In this document: piece by piece, positions 46,778 through 55,893 of the stretch
How the letters are laid out: every line of letters begins with the position of its first letter
Position numbering within the stretch: position 1 is the first letter of the stretch
From: Streptomyces sp. NBC_01267
Lineage (GTDB): Bacteria > Actinomycetota > Actinomycetes > Streptomycetales > Streptomycetaceae
DNA length: 64,000 bases
Reading direction: 5' to 3'
Assembly (NCBI RefSeq): GCF_036241575.1
Contig: NZ_CP108455.1
Location: forward strand, 4,467,501 to 4,531,500
Position numbers and translations under genes: made by a program
Notes under the pieces: model-generated
Told to the model about the DNA's origin: nothing
Databases searched by the model: none
Seen by the model: the letters and a program-made list of their open reading frames with translations, nothing else

Positions 46778-47551
46778 GTGATCGCTCTCGCCGCGGCGGC
46801 GGCCGGCACCGCCCCGAACCCGACCATCGTCAGCGGGGCGTTGCTGCTTGCGCTGCCGCTCGCCGTGCTCGCCGGGCTCGTCTCGTTCTTCTCGCCGTGC
46901 GTCCTGCCGCTGGTCCCCGGCTACCTCAGTTACGTCACCGGGGTCAGCGGCACGGATCTGGCAGAGGCCCGGCGCGGCCGGATGGCCGCGGGCGCCTCGC
47001 TGTTCGTCGTCGGCTTCACGGCCGTCTTCGTCTCCGGCGGCGCGCTCTTCGGGTACTTCGGGCACCGGCTCCTGGAGCACGAGGCCGTCATCAGCAAGGT
47101 CCTGGGCGGACTGATGATCCTGCTCGGGATCTTCTTCATGGGCATGATGCCCTGGTTCACCCAGCGTGAGTTCCGCTTCCACAAGCGGCCGGTGACCGGG
47201 CTGGTCGGTGCCCCGCTGCTGGGCGCGCTCTTCGGTATCGGCTGGACGCCGTGCCTGGGGCCGACCCTCGCCTCCGTGCAGGGCCTCGCCTTCGAGCAGG
47301 CGACCGCAGGGCGCGGGGCGATACTGACCGTCGCGTACTGCCTCGGTCTCGGCGTGCCGTTCGTGCTCGCCGCAGTGGCCTTCCGTAAGGCCCTCGGTGC
47401 CTTCGGCTGGGTGAAGAAGCATTACGTCTGGGTGATGCGCATCGGCGGGATCATGATGATCGTGACCGGGCTGCTGCTGCTCACCGGCGCCTGGGACCGC
47501 ATCATCCAGGAGATGCAGGTCTGGACGAACGGCTACGCGGTGGGGATCTGA
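46778..47551 (+). CDS. ccdA: Cytochrome c biogenesis protein CcdA
   Basis: 257 residues with six membrane helices. The redox cysteines are in FFSPCVLPLVPGYLSYV and IGWTPCLGPTLASV, the two CP motifs of the DsbD/CcdA transmembrane domain that carries electrons from thioredoxin to the ResA-like partner. GTG 46778 lies 4 bp after the previous stop, and resB starts 5 bp after its stop: a tight operon. Confidence 0.93.
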   Translation: MIALAAAAAGTAPNPTIVSGALLLALPLAVLAGLVSFFSPCVLPLVPGYLSYVTGVSGTDLAEARRGRMAAGASLFVVGFTAVFVSGGALFGYFGHRLLEHEAVISKVLGGLMILLGIFFMGMMPWFTQREFRFHKRPVTGLVGAPLLGALFGIGWTPCLGPTLASVQGLAFEQATAGRGAILTVAYCLGLGVPFVLAAVAFRKALGAFGWVKKHYVWVMRIGGIMMIVTGLLLLTGAWDRIIQEMQVWTNGYAVGI

Positions 47552-47556
47552 GTTCC

Positions 47557-49263
47557 ATGAGCAAGACGACCGAAACGACGGACCCCGCGAACGACCGCGC
47601 CGAGAGCGAAAGCGATCTCGGCGCGGCGGGATCGCAGCTGTCCACCGCTCCCCGGGAGGAGTCGGCGTCCAGCCTCCCCGCCATGGGGGTCGTGGGCTGG
47701 ATCCGCTGGTTCTGGCGGCAGCTGACCTCGATGCGCGTCGCGCTGCTCCTGCTGCTCCTGCTGTCGCTCGGCGCCATCCCCGGCTCGCTGATCCCGCAGA
47801 CCAGCATCGACGAGATGAAGGTCGCCGACTTCAAGAAGAAGCACGACCTGATCTCGCCCTTCTACGACAAGCTGGGGCTCTTCCACGTCTACAGCTCGGT
47901 GTGGTTCTCCGCGATCTACATCCTGCTGTTCATCTCGCTCATCGGCTGCATCGTGCCGCGCACCTGGCAGTTCGTCGGCCAGCTGCGCAGCCGCCCGCCG
48001 GGCGCGCCCAAGCGGCTGACCCGGCTGCCCGTCTACACGACCTGGCGTACGGACTCCGAGCCCGAGGTGGTCCGCGAGGCCGCGCTGGCGATGATGAAGA
48101 AGCGCCGCTTCCGCGCGCATATCGCGGGCGATGCGGTCTCCTCCGAGAAGGGCTATCTGCGCGAGACCGGGAACCTCCTCTTCCACATCGCGCTGATCGT
48201 GCTCCTGGTGTCCTTCGCGTCCGGGCAGCTGTGGAAGTCCGAGGGCGGCAAGCTGATCGTCCAGGGCGACGGCTTCTCCAACACGCTCACGCAGTACGAC
48301 GACTTCAAGCCCGGCACGCTCTTCAACCCGGACGACCTGGCGCCGTTCAGCTTCACGCTGGACAAGTTCATCGGGACGTACGAGAAGAACGGGCCCAACC
48401 GCGGCACACCTCGCAGGTACGAAGCCCAGGTGACGTACTCCGAGGGCGCGACCGGCAAGGACAAGAAGGGCGTCATCAAGGTCAACGAGCCCCTTGAGGT
48501 CGACGGCTCGAAGGTCTACCTGATCTCGCACGGCTACGCCCCGGTCGTCTCCGTCAAGGACGGGCACGGCAAGGAGATCTACCGCGACGCCGTGCCGCTG
48601 CTGCCGCTCGACTCCAACGCCACGTCGACCGGTGCCATCAAGGTGATGGACGGGTACCGGAACGCCGCGGGCAAGAAGGAACAGCTCGGCTTCCAGACCA
48701 TGTTCGTGCCGACGTACGCGGGCAAGGGCAAGGGCACCATGTTCTCCACCTTCCCGGGGCTCGACTTCCCGGTGATGGCGGTGTCCGGCTTCCACGGCGA
48801 CCTCGGGGTCGACTCGGGACTGCCGCAGAGCGTGTACCAGCTCAACCCGAAGAACATGAAGCAGTACAAGGACAGCAAGGGCAACAAGCTCGCGAAACTC
48901 CTGCTGCCCGGCGAGACGATGAAGCTGCCCGGCAGCGAGGGCTCGATCCAGTTCGTCGGGGTCAAGCAGTGGGCCAGCTTCCAGATCTCGCAGCAGCCGG
49001 GCACCGACTTCGCGCTCGTCGGCGCGCTGTCGGCCATCGTGGGGCTCGCCGGATCGCTGTTCATCCAGCGCCGCCGTGTGTGGGTGCGTGCCGTACGAGG
49101 AGAGGACGGCGTGACCGTCGTCGAGATGGCAGGGCTGGGGCGGAGCGAGTCCGCGAAGCTCCCCGAGGAGCTGGCCGACCTGGCCGCGACGCTCCATTCA
49201 GTGGCGCCGTCGGCGCCTGATCCCGCTGCAACCGCAGAGACTCCCGAAGGGGCCGAGAAGTGA
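47557..49263 (+). CDS. resB: Cytochrome c biogenesis protein ResB (Ccs1)
   Basis: 568 residues. Membrane helices lie near 58-75, 120-140, 205-220 and 490-510, with a large outside domain (about 225-480), as in Ccs1/ResB, which with ResC forms the haem export and ligation synthase. Conserved elements include SMRVALLLLLLLSLGAIPGS, the FHVYSSVWFSAI helix and NLLFHIALIVLL with the haem-linked His. N- and C-terminal tails are charged and disordered. Overlaps ccsB by 4 bp. Confidence 0.92.
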   Translation: MSKTTETTDPANDRAESESDLGAAGSQLSTAPREESASSLPAMGVVGWIRWFWRQLTSMRVALLLLLLLSLGAIPGSLIPQTSIDEMKVADFKKKHDLISPFYDKLGLFHVYSSVWFSAIYILLFISLIGCIVPRTWQFVGQLRSRPPGAPKRLTRLPVYTTWRTDSEPEVVREAALAMMKKRRFRAHIAGDAVSSEKGYLRETGNLLFHIALIVLLVSFASGQLWKSEGGKLIVQGDGFSNTLTQYDDFKPGTLFNPDDLAPFSFTLDKFIGTYEKNGPNRGTPRRYEAQVTYSEGATGKDKKGVIKVNEPLEVDGSKVYLISHGYAPVVSVKDGHGKEIYRDAVPLLPLDSNATSTGAIKVMDGYRNAAGKKEQLGFQTMFVPTYAGKGKGTMFSTFPGLDFPVMAVSGFHGDLGVDSGLPQSVYQLNPKNMKQYKDSKGNKLAKLLLPGETMKLPGSEGSIQFVGVKQWASFQISQQPGTDFALVGALSAIVGLAGSLFIQRRRVWVRAVRGEDGVTVVEMAGLGRSESAKLPEELADLAATLHSVAPSAPDPAATAETPEGAEK

Positions 49264-50336
49264 ATCTCGCCGCCGGAACCAATGAGAACCTGGCGCACAT
49301 CAGCAATGTGCTCGTCTATTCGTCGATGGCCGTCTACACCCTGGCCTTCTTCGCGCACATCGCGGAGTGGACCTTCGGCGCGCGCAGCAAGGTGGGCCGT
49401 ACGGCCGCCGCGCTGACATCGACGGTGTCCGCCGCCGCCCCTGCCGTCCAGGTCAAGAAGGCCGGAGGCACCGCCGTACTGGACCGGCCGAAGATCATCA
49501 CCCGGTCCGCGGCCGGCTCGCGCGACGTGCCGGACGGCCCCGGAGCCTCCGGCGGCACCGAGAAGGGTGACCTGTACGGGCGGGTGGCGGTCTCGCTGAC
49601 CGTCCTCGGGTTCCTCGTCGAGGCGGGCGGTGTGGTGGCCCGTGCGCTGTCGGTGCAGCGTGCGCCGTGGGGCAACATGTACGAGTTCTCGATCACCTTC
49701 TCCTCGGTGGCGGTCGCGGCGTACCTGGTCCTGCTGGTCCTGAAGAAGAACGTCCGCTGGCTGGGCCTGGCCCTGGTCACCACGGTCCTGCTCGACCTCG
49801 GCATCGCCACCACGGTGCTCTACACGAGCAGCGACCAGCTGGTCCCCGCGCTCCACTCGTACTGGCTGTACATCCACGTCTCGACGGCGATCATCTGCGG
49901 CGCGATGTTCTACATCGGTTTCGTCGGCACCGCGCTCTACCTCTTCCGCGACAGCTTCGAGGCGAAGCTGGCCCGCGGCCAGGAGCCCAGCGCCTTCGCC
50001 CGGTCGGTGCTCTCCCGGCTGCCCTCGGCGGCCTCGCTCGACAAGTTCTCGTACCGCATCAACGCCGCGGTCTTCCCGCTCTGGACGTTCACGATCATCG
50101 CGGGCGCGATCTGGGCGGGCGACGCCTGGGGCCGCTACTGGGGCTGGGACCCCAAGGAGACCTGGTCGTTCATCACCTGGGTCGTGTACGCCTGCTACCT
50201 GCACGCCCGCGCGACGGCCGGCTGGAAGGGCCGCAAGGCCGCCTATCTGGCGCTCTTCGCCTTCGCCTGCTGGATCTGGAACTACTACGGCGTGAACATC
50301 TTCATCAGCGGCAAGCACTCCTACGCCGGGGTCTGA
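49260..50336 (+). CDS. ccsB: Cytochrome c biogenesis protein CcsB/ResC
   Basis: 358 residues, eight or so membrane helices. The tryptophan-rich haem-handling motif is WGRYWGWDPKETWSFITWVVY, followed by the HARATAGWKGRKAAYLALF segment with a conserved His. Partner of ResB in system II cytochrome c synthase. GTG 49260 overlaps the resB stop (GTGA). A non-conserved loop at about 45-105 lengthens it. Last gene of the run; a strong terminator follows. Confidence 0.93.
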   Translation: MNLAAGTNENLAHISNVLVYSSMAVYTLAFFAHIAEWTFGARSKVGRTAAALTSTVSAAAPAVQVKKAGGTAVLDRPKIITRSAAGSRDVPDGPGASGGTEKGDLYGRVAVSLTVLGFLVEAGGVVARALSVQRAPWGNMYEFSITFSSVAVAAYLVLLVLKKNVRWLGLALVTTVLLDLGIATTVLYTSSDQLVPALHSYWLYIHVSTAIICGAMFYIGFVGTALYLFRDSFEAKLARGQEPSAFARSVLSRLPSAASLDKFSYRINAAVFPLWTFTIIAGAIWAGDAWGRYWGWDPKETWSFITWVVYACYLHARATAGWKGRKAAYLALFAFACWIWNYYGVNIFISGKHSYAGV

Positions 50337-50358
50337 CCCCGCCGCCTGTTCCACCATC

Positions 50359-50404
50359 GAAGAGGGCCGGTTTCCCGACACGTGTCGGAGAACCGGCCCT
50401 CTTC
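50359..50404 (+). terminator. Terminator of the cytochrome c assembly operon
   Basis: A 14-bp perfect outer stem (50359-50372 with 50391-50404) encloses a second palindrome CCGACACGTGTCGG, 22 bp after the ccsB stop. Confidence 0.85.
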
Positions 50405-50440
50405 TGTGCGGAACGGGCCCCGCCGCGCGAGGGTGGTGTC

Positions 50441-50947
50441 ATGACCGAGGCCCTCGCACACGGCACCAGCACCAGCCACGGGAACAGCCACGTCCTGCGG
50501 TTCGCCCTGTACCTGCCGCATCCGGCGGCGCGGGTGTGGGGCGCCGTCGCCACCCCCGTGGGGCTCCCCGGCTGGCTCGCCGCGGCCGACGTCTTCGAGT
50601 CGCGGCTCGACGGCCGGGTGACGCTGCGCTGGCTCAACGAGCCGACGGTGGCCACCGGGAGCATCACCGCCTGGGACCCGGAGCGGGTCGTGGAGTACAC
50701 CCTCTCCGTGCACGGCCGGGTCAGATTCCATCTGGAATCGGTGGGCCCCGACGCGACCGTGGTGCGGTTCAGCAACGAGTTCACCGGCGCCCCGGCGCAG
50801 CTGCTGGACTCGCTGGCCGGGTGGCACATCCACTTCGAGTTCCTGTACGACGCGCTCGAAGGCAGCCCCAAGGACTGGTCCTCCTGGAACCGGGAGCGCT
50901 GGCAGCTGCTGCGCGCCGCCTACGAGCGCGGCGGCACACACTCCTGA
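50441..50947 (+). CDS. SRPBCC (AHSA1-like) family protein
   Basis: 168 residues, START/Bet v1-like fold with an internal hydrophobic pocket: FALYLPHPAARVWGAVATPV, LPGWLAA, the ITAWDPERVVEYTLS strand and the GWHIHFEFLYDALEG helix. Such proteins bind lipids or hydrophobic ligands or act as co-chaperones; no specific role can be named. ATG 50441. Its last 28 bp overlap the end of the convergent binding-protein gene. Confidence 0.83.
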   Translation: MTEALAHGTSTSHGNSHVLRFALYLPHPAARVWGAVATPVGLPGWLAAADVFESRLDGRVTLRWLNEPTVATGSITAWDPERVVEYTLSVHGRVRFHLESVGPDATVVRFSNEFTGAPAQLLDSLAGWHIHFEFLYDALEGSPKDWSSWNRERWQLLRAAYERGGTHS

Positions 50948-52485
50948 TTCGGGGGGTTCTTCTTCGGCCAGGCGAGTTCCTTGAAGTGCGGGGTGCCGTC
51001 GGCCGCGAGCTCCACGATCGGTACGGCCTTGTCGTACGGGTTCCCGTAGTTGTCCAGGCAGATCCAGCCGCTCGCGCCCTCCACCCGCAGCGGCCCCTGC
51101 AGCTTCGACCACTCCCGCCCGACGTCGTCGATGTCCGGCAGGATGCTGCTGCTCGCCCTGGCCTTCCGGATGCCGGTCACCGCGGTCGTCATGCCGTCGT
51201 ACGCGATGATCGCCTGCCCGTCGGCCAGCGACTTGGCACCGATCGGGCCGATCGGGCCGACCTCCTTGCCCGACGCGGTCGCCACCCACTGGAAGAACTC
51301 GGTGTAGTCGGCTGCCGTGCCGCCGGTCTTCGGCGTCGAGGGGTTCCCGGACGTCCACGCGTCGGGGTGGGCGAGCGCCGCGTACTCGACCGTCACCTTG
51401 GCCGCGCCCTTGCTCCTCGGCCGCAGCGCGCTCCGGTTGAGCTTGGTGTCGTAGCCGAGGTACGAGCCCTCGTCACCGGTGAGGATGGTGTACGGCTTCT
51501 CCTGGCAGCCCCGCTTGCCCAGTTCGTTCACGAACTGCCGCAGCTGGGTGTGGCGCCCGGCGAAGAGGATCGTGTTCACCTGGGTCGAGCAGATCACCTC
51601 GGTGTCCTGCTCGAAGGTGTTGGCGGTCGAGCCGTCCTGGGACGGGTTGGCCGGTGAGGTGTACTCGCGGTCCGCGTACGGGGCGCCCTTCATCAGTCCG
51701 TCGAAGGCGCTCTTCAGCGTCGAGGTGTAGTGGTCGCCGGGGCGGTTGTCGCGGACCATCAGGGTCTTCCTGGGGTCGACGTCGGCGAAGTTGGCCAGCG
51801 CGGCGGCCTCGTCCTGGTTGGTCGGCGAGACCCGGGCGAGCCCTGGGAAGTGGCTGGACTTCGGGCCGTTGGCGATGTCGTCAGCCGTGATGGTGGTGCC
51901 GATGACCGGAATGTGATGCTGCGTCAGATCGGTGACGGCGGCGCGGGTCTCGTCACTGCTGGTGGCCACCCCGGAGACGGCCCGCAGATGGTCGGGGGCG
52001 CCGGTCATGCCCTCCAGCTTCTTCACGGCGCCGGGCCAGAGCGCGCTCCCGACACCGGTGTTGGCCAGCACGAGCCTGATCTTCGGCACCAGACCGTTGG
52101 AGCCGTGGTTGGCGCGGTACTGCTCGACGAAGGCGCCCTGTGTCTCGTGCAGCACCTTGTTCGCCATGTCCCGGTCCGTGGAGGTGAGCGGCAGCAGCAG
52201 GGCGACCGTGGCGTACTCGCCCTTCTTCAGGGTCCGGTTCTCCCGGGCGATGGCCTGTGCCACGTCGTGCAGCGCGGGTCTCCCGAAGTCGTAGCCGTCG
52301 CCGTTGACGCCGATGCACTCCGCGCCCTTCTCGGGGCGGTCGACGCCCGTGGCGCAGTGCAGATCAGGGGTGTAGATCGCGTATGCGGCGATGCCCGCCC
52401 CGGCGAGCAGCGCCAGGACGACCGTCGAGGTCAGGATGCGCCGCAGGCCGGTGAACCAGAAGAATTCGCGGAAACGATTGCTCAC
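50920..52485 (-). CDS. Membrane-anchored periplasmic-binding-fold protein
   Basis: 521 residues. A short cytoplasmic start (SNRFREFFWFTGLRR) precedes one membrane helix (about 17-40) and then a large extracytoplasmic domain of the type 1 periplasmic-binding fold (Leu/Ile/Val-binding-like; VALLLPLTSTDRDMANKVLH, HIPVIGTTITADDIANG, ARVSPTNQDEAAALANF, IIAYDGMTTAVTGIRKA). It is not a lipoprotein and no ABC permease gene is nearby. GTG 52483-52485 overlaps the stop of the upstream ATPase gene by 4 bp, so the two proteins are made together. Probable ligand sensor or carrier working with the ATPase. Confidence 0.75.
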   Translation of the reverse strand: MSNRFREFFWFTGLRRILTSTVVLALLAGAGIAAYAIYTPDLHCATGVDRPEKGAECIGVNGDGYDFGRPALHDVAQAIARENRTLKKGEYATVALLLPLTSTDRDMANKVLHETQGAFVEQYRANHGSNGLVPKIRLVLANTGVGSALWPGAVKKLEGMTGAPDHLRAVSGVATSSDETRAAVTDLTQHHIPVIGTTITADDIANGPKSSHFPGLARVSPTNQDEAAALANFADVDPRKTLMVRDNRPGDHYTSTLKSAFDGLMKGAPYADREYTSPANPSQDGSTANTFEQDTEVICSTQVNTILFAGRHTQLRQFVNELGKRGCQEKPYTILTGDEGSYLGYDTKLNRSALRPRSKGAAKVTVEYAALAHPDAWTSGNPSTPKTGGTAADYTEFFQWVATASGKEVGPIGPIGAKSLADGQAIIAYDGMTTAVTGIRKARASSSILPDIDDVGREWSKLQGPLRVEGASGWICLDNYGNPYDKAVPIVELAADGTPHFKELAWPKKNPPNQECVPPRS

Positions 52486-54575
52486 AGCGCGTTGCCCCCC
52501 AGGTCGCTTGCTGAACGGTCCAGGCCCCGCCACTCCCGGACGGCCGTCGGCCAGTTCCTGGAGGCGTGCCAGAGCACCTCGTTGCCGGTGGGGTGCAGCC
52601 CCGAGAGCTGCCCCAGTTCGTCCCCCATCTTCTCGGCGAGACCCTCGTCCGGCAGCGCCAGGAGATCCGTCAACTGCCAGACGCAGTACAGCAGTCGGCG
52701 TATGCGCAGATGGAAGATCCGGTCGATGCCGTCGGGTGTCACCTGCTCCGCGTCGGTCCGGCCGAGGGCCACCGCGCGCCGGTCGTCGTGGTCCGCGAAG
52801 TACGGGGCGGACGCGATGAAACGCAGCTCGTCGAGCCAGTCGGCGGCGGACGAGACACCGAACGTGTCGCGCAGATACGTCACCGCGTTCTCGGTGCGGC
52901 CCAGCGCCAGCTCGTGGTGGAGACGGCGCGGCGCTGTCTCCGCGCAGAGGTCGCGCATCGTCTCCTGCACCTCACGCCAGCGCTCGGAGGTGGTGGACGC
53001 CTCGCCGTCCGGGTGGCGCAGCCGGTGCAACAGCAGGGTGCGCAGGAACGGGTCGCCGATGAAGTGGTCCGGTGCGACGGGCCAGTACTCCCCGGTCAGC
53101 AGGTCGCGCATCGGCAGCACGCCCGCCCGGCCGCCGTCGTGGTCCAGCCGGGCGGCGGCCAGCTGCTCGGCGTCCGCCGTGCCGTGCGCGGCGGCCAGTA
53201 CCGCGAGCCGGTCGAGCCTCGCGGGATCCACCAGCTGCTGGAGCAGTTCGGTCACGGTCGGGCGGCCCGGCTCGTCCTCACGCAGCAGCACCGGACGCGA
53301 GAGCAGTGAACCGGGGGTCAGATGCTCGGGGCCCTCGGCGACCGGAACCGTCGGACCCGCCAGCTGGACCGCCTGTCCCGCCGCCTTCGTCAGCAGGGCG
53401 ACGCCGAGCGGCCGGCCGCCGGTCAGCCGGTGCACGGAGCGGGCGAGCAGCGGCGGAGTACGCATCGCCGGGTCCTCCCGGCCGAGCATCTGCCGTACGT
53501 GCTCGGGCCCCAGCGCCGTCAGCTCCACGACGAGCGCGCCCGACGCGACCTCGGTGCCCCGGGTCCACGGTGTGGTGTGCGTGACCTGGGGGAGGGCGCA
53601 GCGCTCGGCGGAGCGCAGCGCCGGATGGTCGTACCCGCGCAGCGCCGCGATGAAGACGACCTGGTCGGGGCGGCCCGCGGCGCGGTCGCGCAGTACCGGC
53701 TCAAGGAGTCGGCGGCCCAGCGGTGCCTGGACGTTGTCGAGCAGCACCAGCGGCCTGCCGACCCGGCGCAGCCGCCCCATGCCCTGGTACGCGGCCCGCA
53801 GATCGGCGCGCAGGGCGCCGACGAGATGGCGCTCGGCGAGCGCCCGTGCGTCACTGTCGCGTTCCCGGTGGAACTGGAGCGCCATCAGGTTCAGGCCGCG
53901 CTTCGCCTGGCCGCCCGCGCCGGGGTACTGCCCGTACCAGTTGGCGGCGGCGCGCTGCCCGCGGTCGAAGAGGTCCTCGAGCAGCGATTCGACGGTGGTC
54001 TCGACGATGACGTCCAGGCCGGGCGGCGCGCCCGTCCACAGCGCGGCGAACTTCGCCGTGATCTTGACCAGCCAGCCACGGCTCAGGCTCTTGAGCCGGG
54101 AACCCGACTCGACGAGCATGCCGAGCCGCAGCGCCTCGTCGTGGACCTGCTGGCGGTTGTTCGGGTCCCAGCCGGTGGACGCGATGGCCATCAACCCGGC
54201 CGCCAGGCGCGGGAATTCGACTGCTCCGGCGCCGCGCACGGCGGGCCCGAGCTGTTCCCCGAGCACCGAGAGCGCCTCGGTGACGGGCGACCAGAAGGGC
54301 GCGCGCGGATGGCTGGACGGGATCGCCGCGAAGTCCGGGTGCTCGCAGTCGATCAGCGCGACGGGCGTACGGCCGCGGTAGTTGGTGCGGAGCTGTTTGA
54401 GTACGACGGTCTTGCCCATGCCGCGACCGCCGGTGAGCACGGCCACCGGCAGGTCGTCCCGCCCGCCCGCGAACGCCTCGGTGGGTGTCTGCTGGTAGCC
54501 CTCGGGCGGCAGGCCGATGAGGCGTGGCGCGAGGCCGTGGAGGAGCGCGTCCCGTCCGTACAGCTCTCTGTCCAC
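52482..54575 (-). CDS. P-loop ATPase (AAA/STAND-like)
   Basis: 697 residues, soluble. Walker A is TGGRGMGKTVVL (about 48-59) and a probable Walker B is GRPLVLLDNVQ (near residue 280). The middle part contains ALRGYDHPALRSAER, a likely sensor arginine region, and LTGGRPLGVALLTKAA, typical of NTPases with a winged-helix C-terminal arm. The last 250 residues are helical without known motif. I choose GTG 54575 because GGGAGG stands 4 nt before it; GTG 54608 adds 11 residues without a ribosome site. Coupled to the binding-fold protein downstream. Confidence 0.75.
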   Translation of the reverse strand: MDRELYGRDALLHGLAPRLIGLPPEGYQQTPTEAFAGGRDDLPVAVLTGGRGMGKTVVLKQLRTNYRGRTPVALIDCEHPDFAAIPSSHPRAPFWSPVTEALSVLGEQLGPAVRGAGAVEFPRLAAGLMAIASTGWDPNNRQQVHDEALRLGMLVESGSRLKSLSRGWLVKITAKFAALWTGAPPGLDVIVETTVESLLEDLFDRGQRAAANWYGQYPGAGGQAKRGLNLMALQFHRERDSDARALAERHLVGALRADLRAAYQGMGRLRRVGRPLVLLDNVQAPLGRRLLEPVLRDRAAGRPDQVVFIAALRGYDHPALRSAERCALPQVTHTTPWTRGTEVASGALVVELTALGPEHVRQMLGREDPAMRTPPLLARSVHRLTGGRPLGVALLTKAAGQAVQLAGPTVPVAEGPEHLTPGSLLSRPVLLREDEPGRPTVTELLQQLVDPARLDRLAVLAAAHGTADAEQLAAARLDHDGGRAGVLPMRDLLTGEYWPVAPDHFIGDPFLRTLLLHRLRHPDGEASTTSERWREVQETMRDLCAETAPRRLHHELALGRTENAVTYLRDTFGVSSAADWLDELRFIASAPYFADHDDRRAVALGRTDAEQVTPDGIDRIFHLRIRRLLYCVWQLTDLLALPDEGLAEKMGDELGQLSGLHPTGNEVLWHASRNWPTAVREWRGLDRSASDLGGNAL

Positions 54576-54711
54576 AGCACCTCCCGTGCCGGTCGGCGCA
54601 GCTGTCACTGCGCCAACATCAGCTTATATACGGGAGGTTGGTAGGGGTAAAGGTTTCACGCCGCGGCTGAAAGACACCTTTGGCCGTCGGGTGGGCGTAC
54701 CGGGACATCCC

Positions 54712-55272
54712 TCACGCATCGCCGGTCGTACGGCCGGTCGCCGTGTCGTTCGCGGGGCCGTTCGCGGGGCCGTTCGCGGGGCCGTTCGTGTCGCTGTTCG
54801 CGTCGTCGTTCGTGCCGTCCGGCTCGTCCCCGATGTCCTCGTTCCAGAGCGCCGGATGCCGGGTGACGAAGTCCCGCATCAGCTCCACGCACCCGGCGTC
54901 GTCGAGCACCACGACCTCCACCCCGTGCCGGGCCAGCCAGTCGTGGCCCCCGTGGAAGGTGACCGCCTCCCCGACCACCAGCCGGGAGATCCCGAACTGC
55001 CGGACCAGGCCGCTGCAGTACCAGCACGGGGAGAGCGTGGTGACCATGGTCGTGCCCCGGTACGACCGCTGCCGTCCGGCCGCGCGGAAGGCGTTCGTCT
55101 CCGCGTGCATCGAAGGATCGCCGTCCTGGACACGGCGGTTGTGCCCGTGGCCGAGCAGCTCGCCGTCCGCCCCGTACAGCGCGGCGCCGATCGGGATGCC
55201 GCCCTCCGCCAGCCCGGCCCGCGCCTCCGCGACCGCCGTGGCCAGCCACTCCTGTGCCTGGGTGAGTTCCAT
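54712..55272 (-). CDS. Cytidine/deoxycytidylate-type deaminase
   Basis: 186 residues. The zinc-binding motifs of the CDA fold are present: HAETNAFRAAG (HAE) and TLSPCWYCSGLV (PCxxC). The N-terminal 140 residues form the enzyme, with substrate probably a cytosine, guanine or other amino-purine/pyrimidine; FHGGHDWLARHGVEVVVLDD is near the end of the fold. The final 40 residues are a disordered Asn/Asp/Gly/Pro tail produced by a 12-bp repeat (54748-54783). ATG 55272. Confidence 0.85.
   Translation of the reverse strand: MELTQAQEWLATAVAEARAGLAEGGIPIGAALYGADGELLGHGHNRRVQDGDPSMHAETNAFRAAGRQRSYRGTTMVTTLSPCWYCSGLVRQFGISRLVVGEAVTFHGGHDWLARHGVEVVVLDDAGCVELMRDFVTRHPALWNEDIGDEPDGTNDDANSDTNGPANGPANGPANDTATGRTTGDA
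54748..54783. repeat. 12-bp tandem repeat in the deaminase tail
   Basis: Three exact copies of GTTCGCGGGGCC, with decayed copies on both sides; codes for PANG units on the minus strand. Confidence 0.88.
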
Positions 55273-55360
55273 CCCCCGATCCTCCCAGGGGCCCGCCCGC
55301 CGGAGGCTCAGGCGGGCGGCCTCAAGGAAACAGGCGGGCGGCCTCAAGGAGGGCGGAGAC

Positions 55361-55750
55361 TCAGCTCGCTTCGTCGCCGCTCTCGCGCCGCCGCAGTTCG
55401 TCCTCACGGCGGCGCAGGTCCGCCTCCCAGTCCTTGAGCAGCGACTCGTCCTTCTTGTTCTCTTCCGTCAAGGACTTCAGGAACTCGGGATTGTCGTCGG
55501 GGGCCGTCCACGTCGTCCGCTGGTTGCGGTGCCACTCGGCGGGGGTCGAACCCGCGCCGGGGCCACGCCGCTGCTTGCCCGCGACGATCCAGGCGATCGG
55601 GCCGACGAGCACTTCACCGAAGAGCAGGATGATGATGACCCAGATGACCTTCGGCAGGCCGCGGACCTCTTCCTCCGGCGTGTTCAGGCAGTCGATGAAG
55701 GCGTAGATCCACAGCGCCAGGACCAGCAGGAACGGCAGATACCTGAGCAT
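55361..55750 (-). CDS. PLDc_N domain membrane protein
   Basis: 129 residues. Two membrane helices (about 2-21 and 36-60) form the phospholipase-D-nuclease N-terminal domain: FLLVLALWIYAFIDCLNTPE, VRGLPKVIWVIIILLFGEVL and GPIAWIVAGK. A charged helical tail (LLKDWEADLRRREDELRRRE) may form a coiled coil. No nuclease part is present, as usual for these short actinobacterial proteins. ATG 55750. Divergent from mqnL. Confidence 0.85.
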   Translation of the reverse strand: MLRYLPFLLVLALWIYAFIDCLNTPEEEVRGLPKVIWVIIILLFGEVLVGPIAWIVAGKQRRGPGAGSTPAEWHRNQRTTWTAPDDNPEFLKSLTEENKKDESLLKDWEADLRRREDELRRRESGDEAS

Positions 55751-55893
55751 GGTCGAACGTTCCCCCCAGGGAATGGTGACGGGACGTTCCGTACATCCCG
55801 ATGACGGCCACAGGGTAACGGTCGGGCGCCCTCGGCCGCGCCGGTCGAAGGCTCCCGGCAGGCTTCGCCACGGAGGATGACAGACTGGACCGC

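Noticed and set aside
51730..54381. A long plus-strand open frame opposite the ATPase/binding-protein genes.
   Set aside because: Its product is Ser/Arg/Pro-rich low complexity; the minus-strand frames carry a Walker A motif, a signal anchor and coupled starts.
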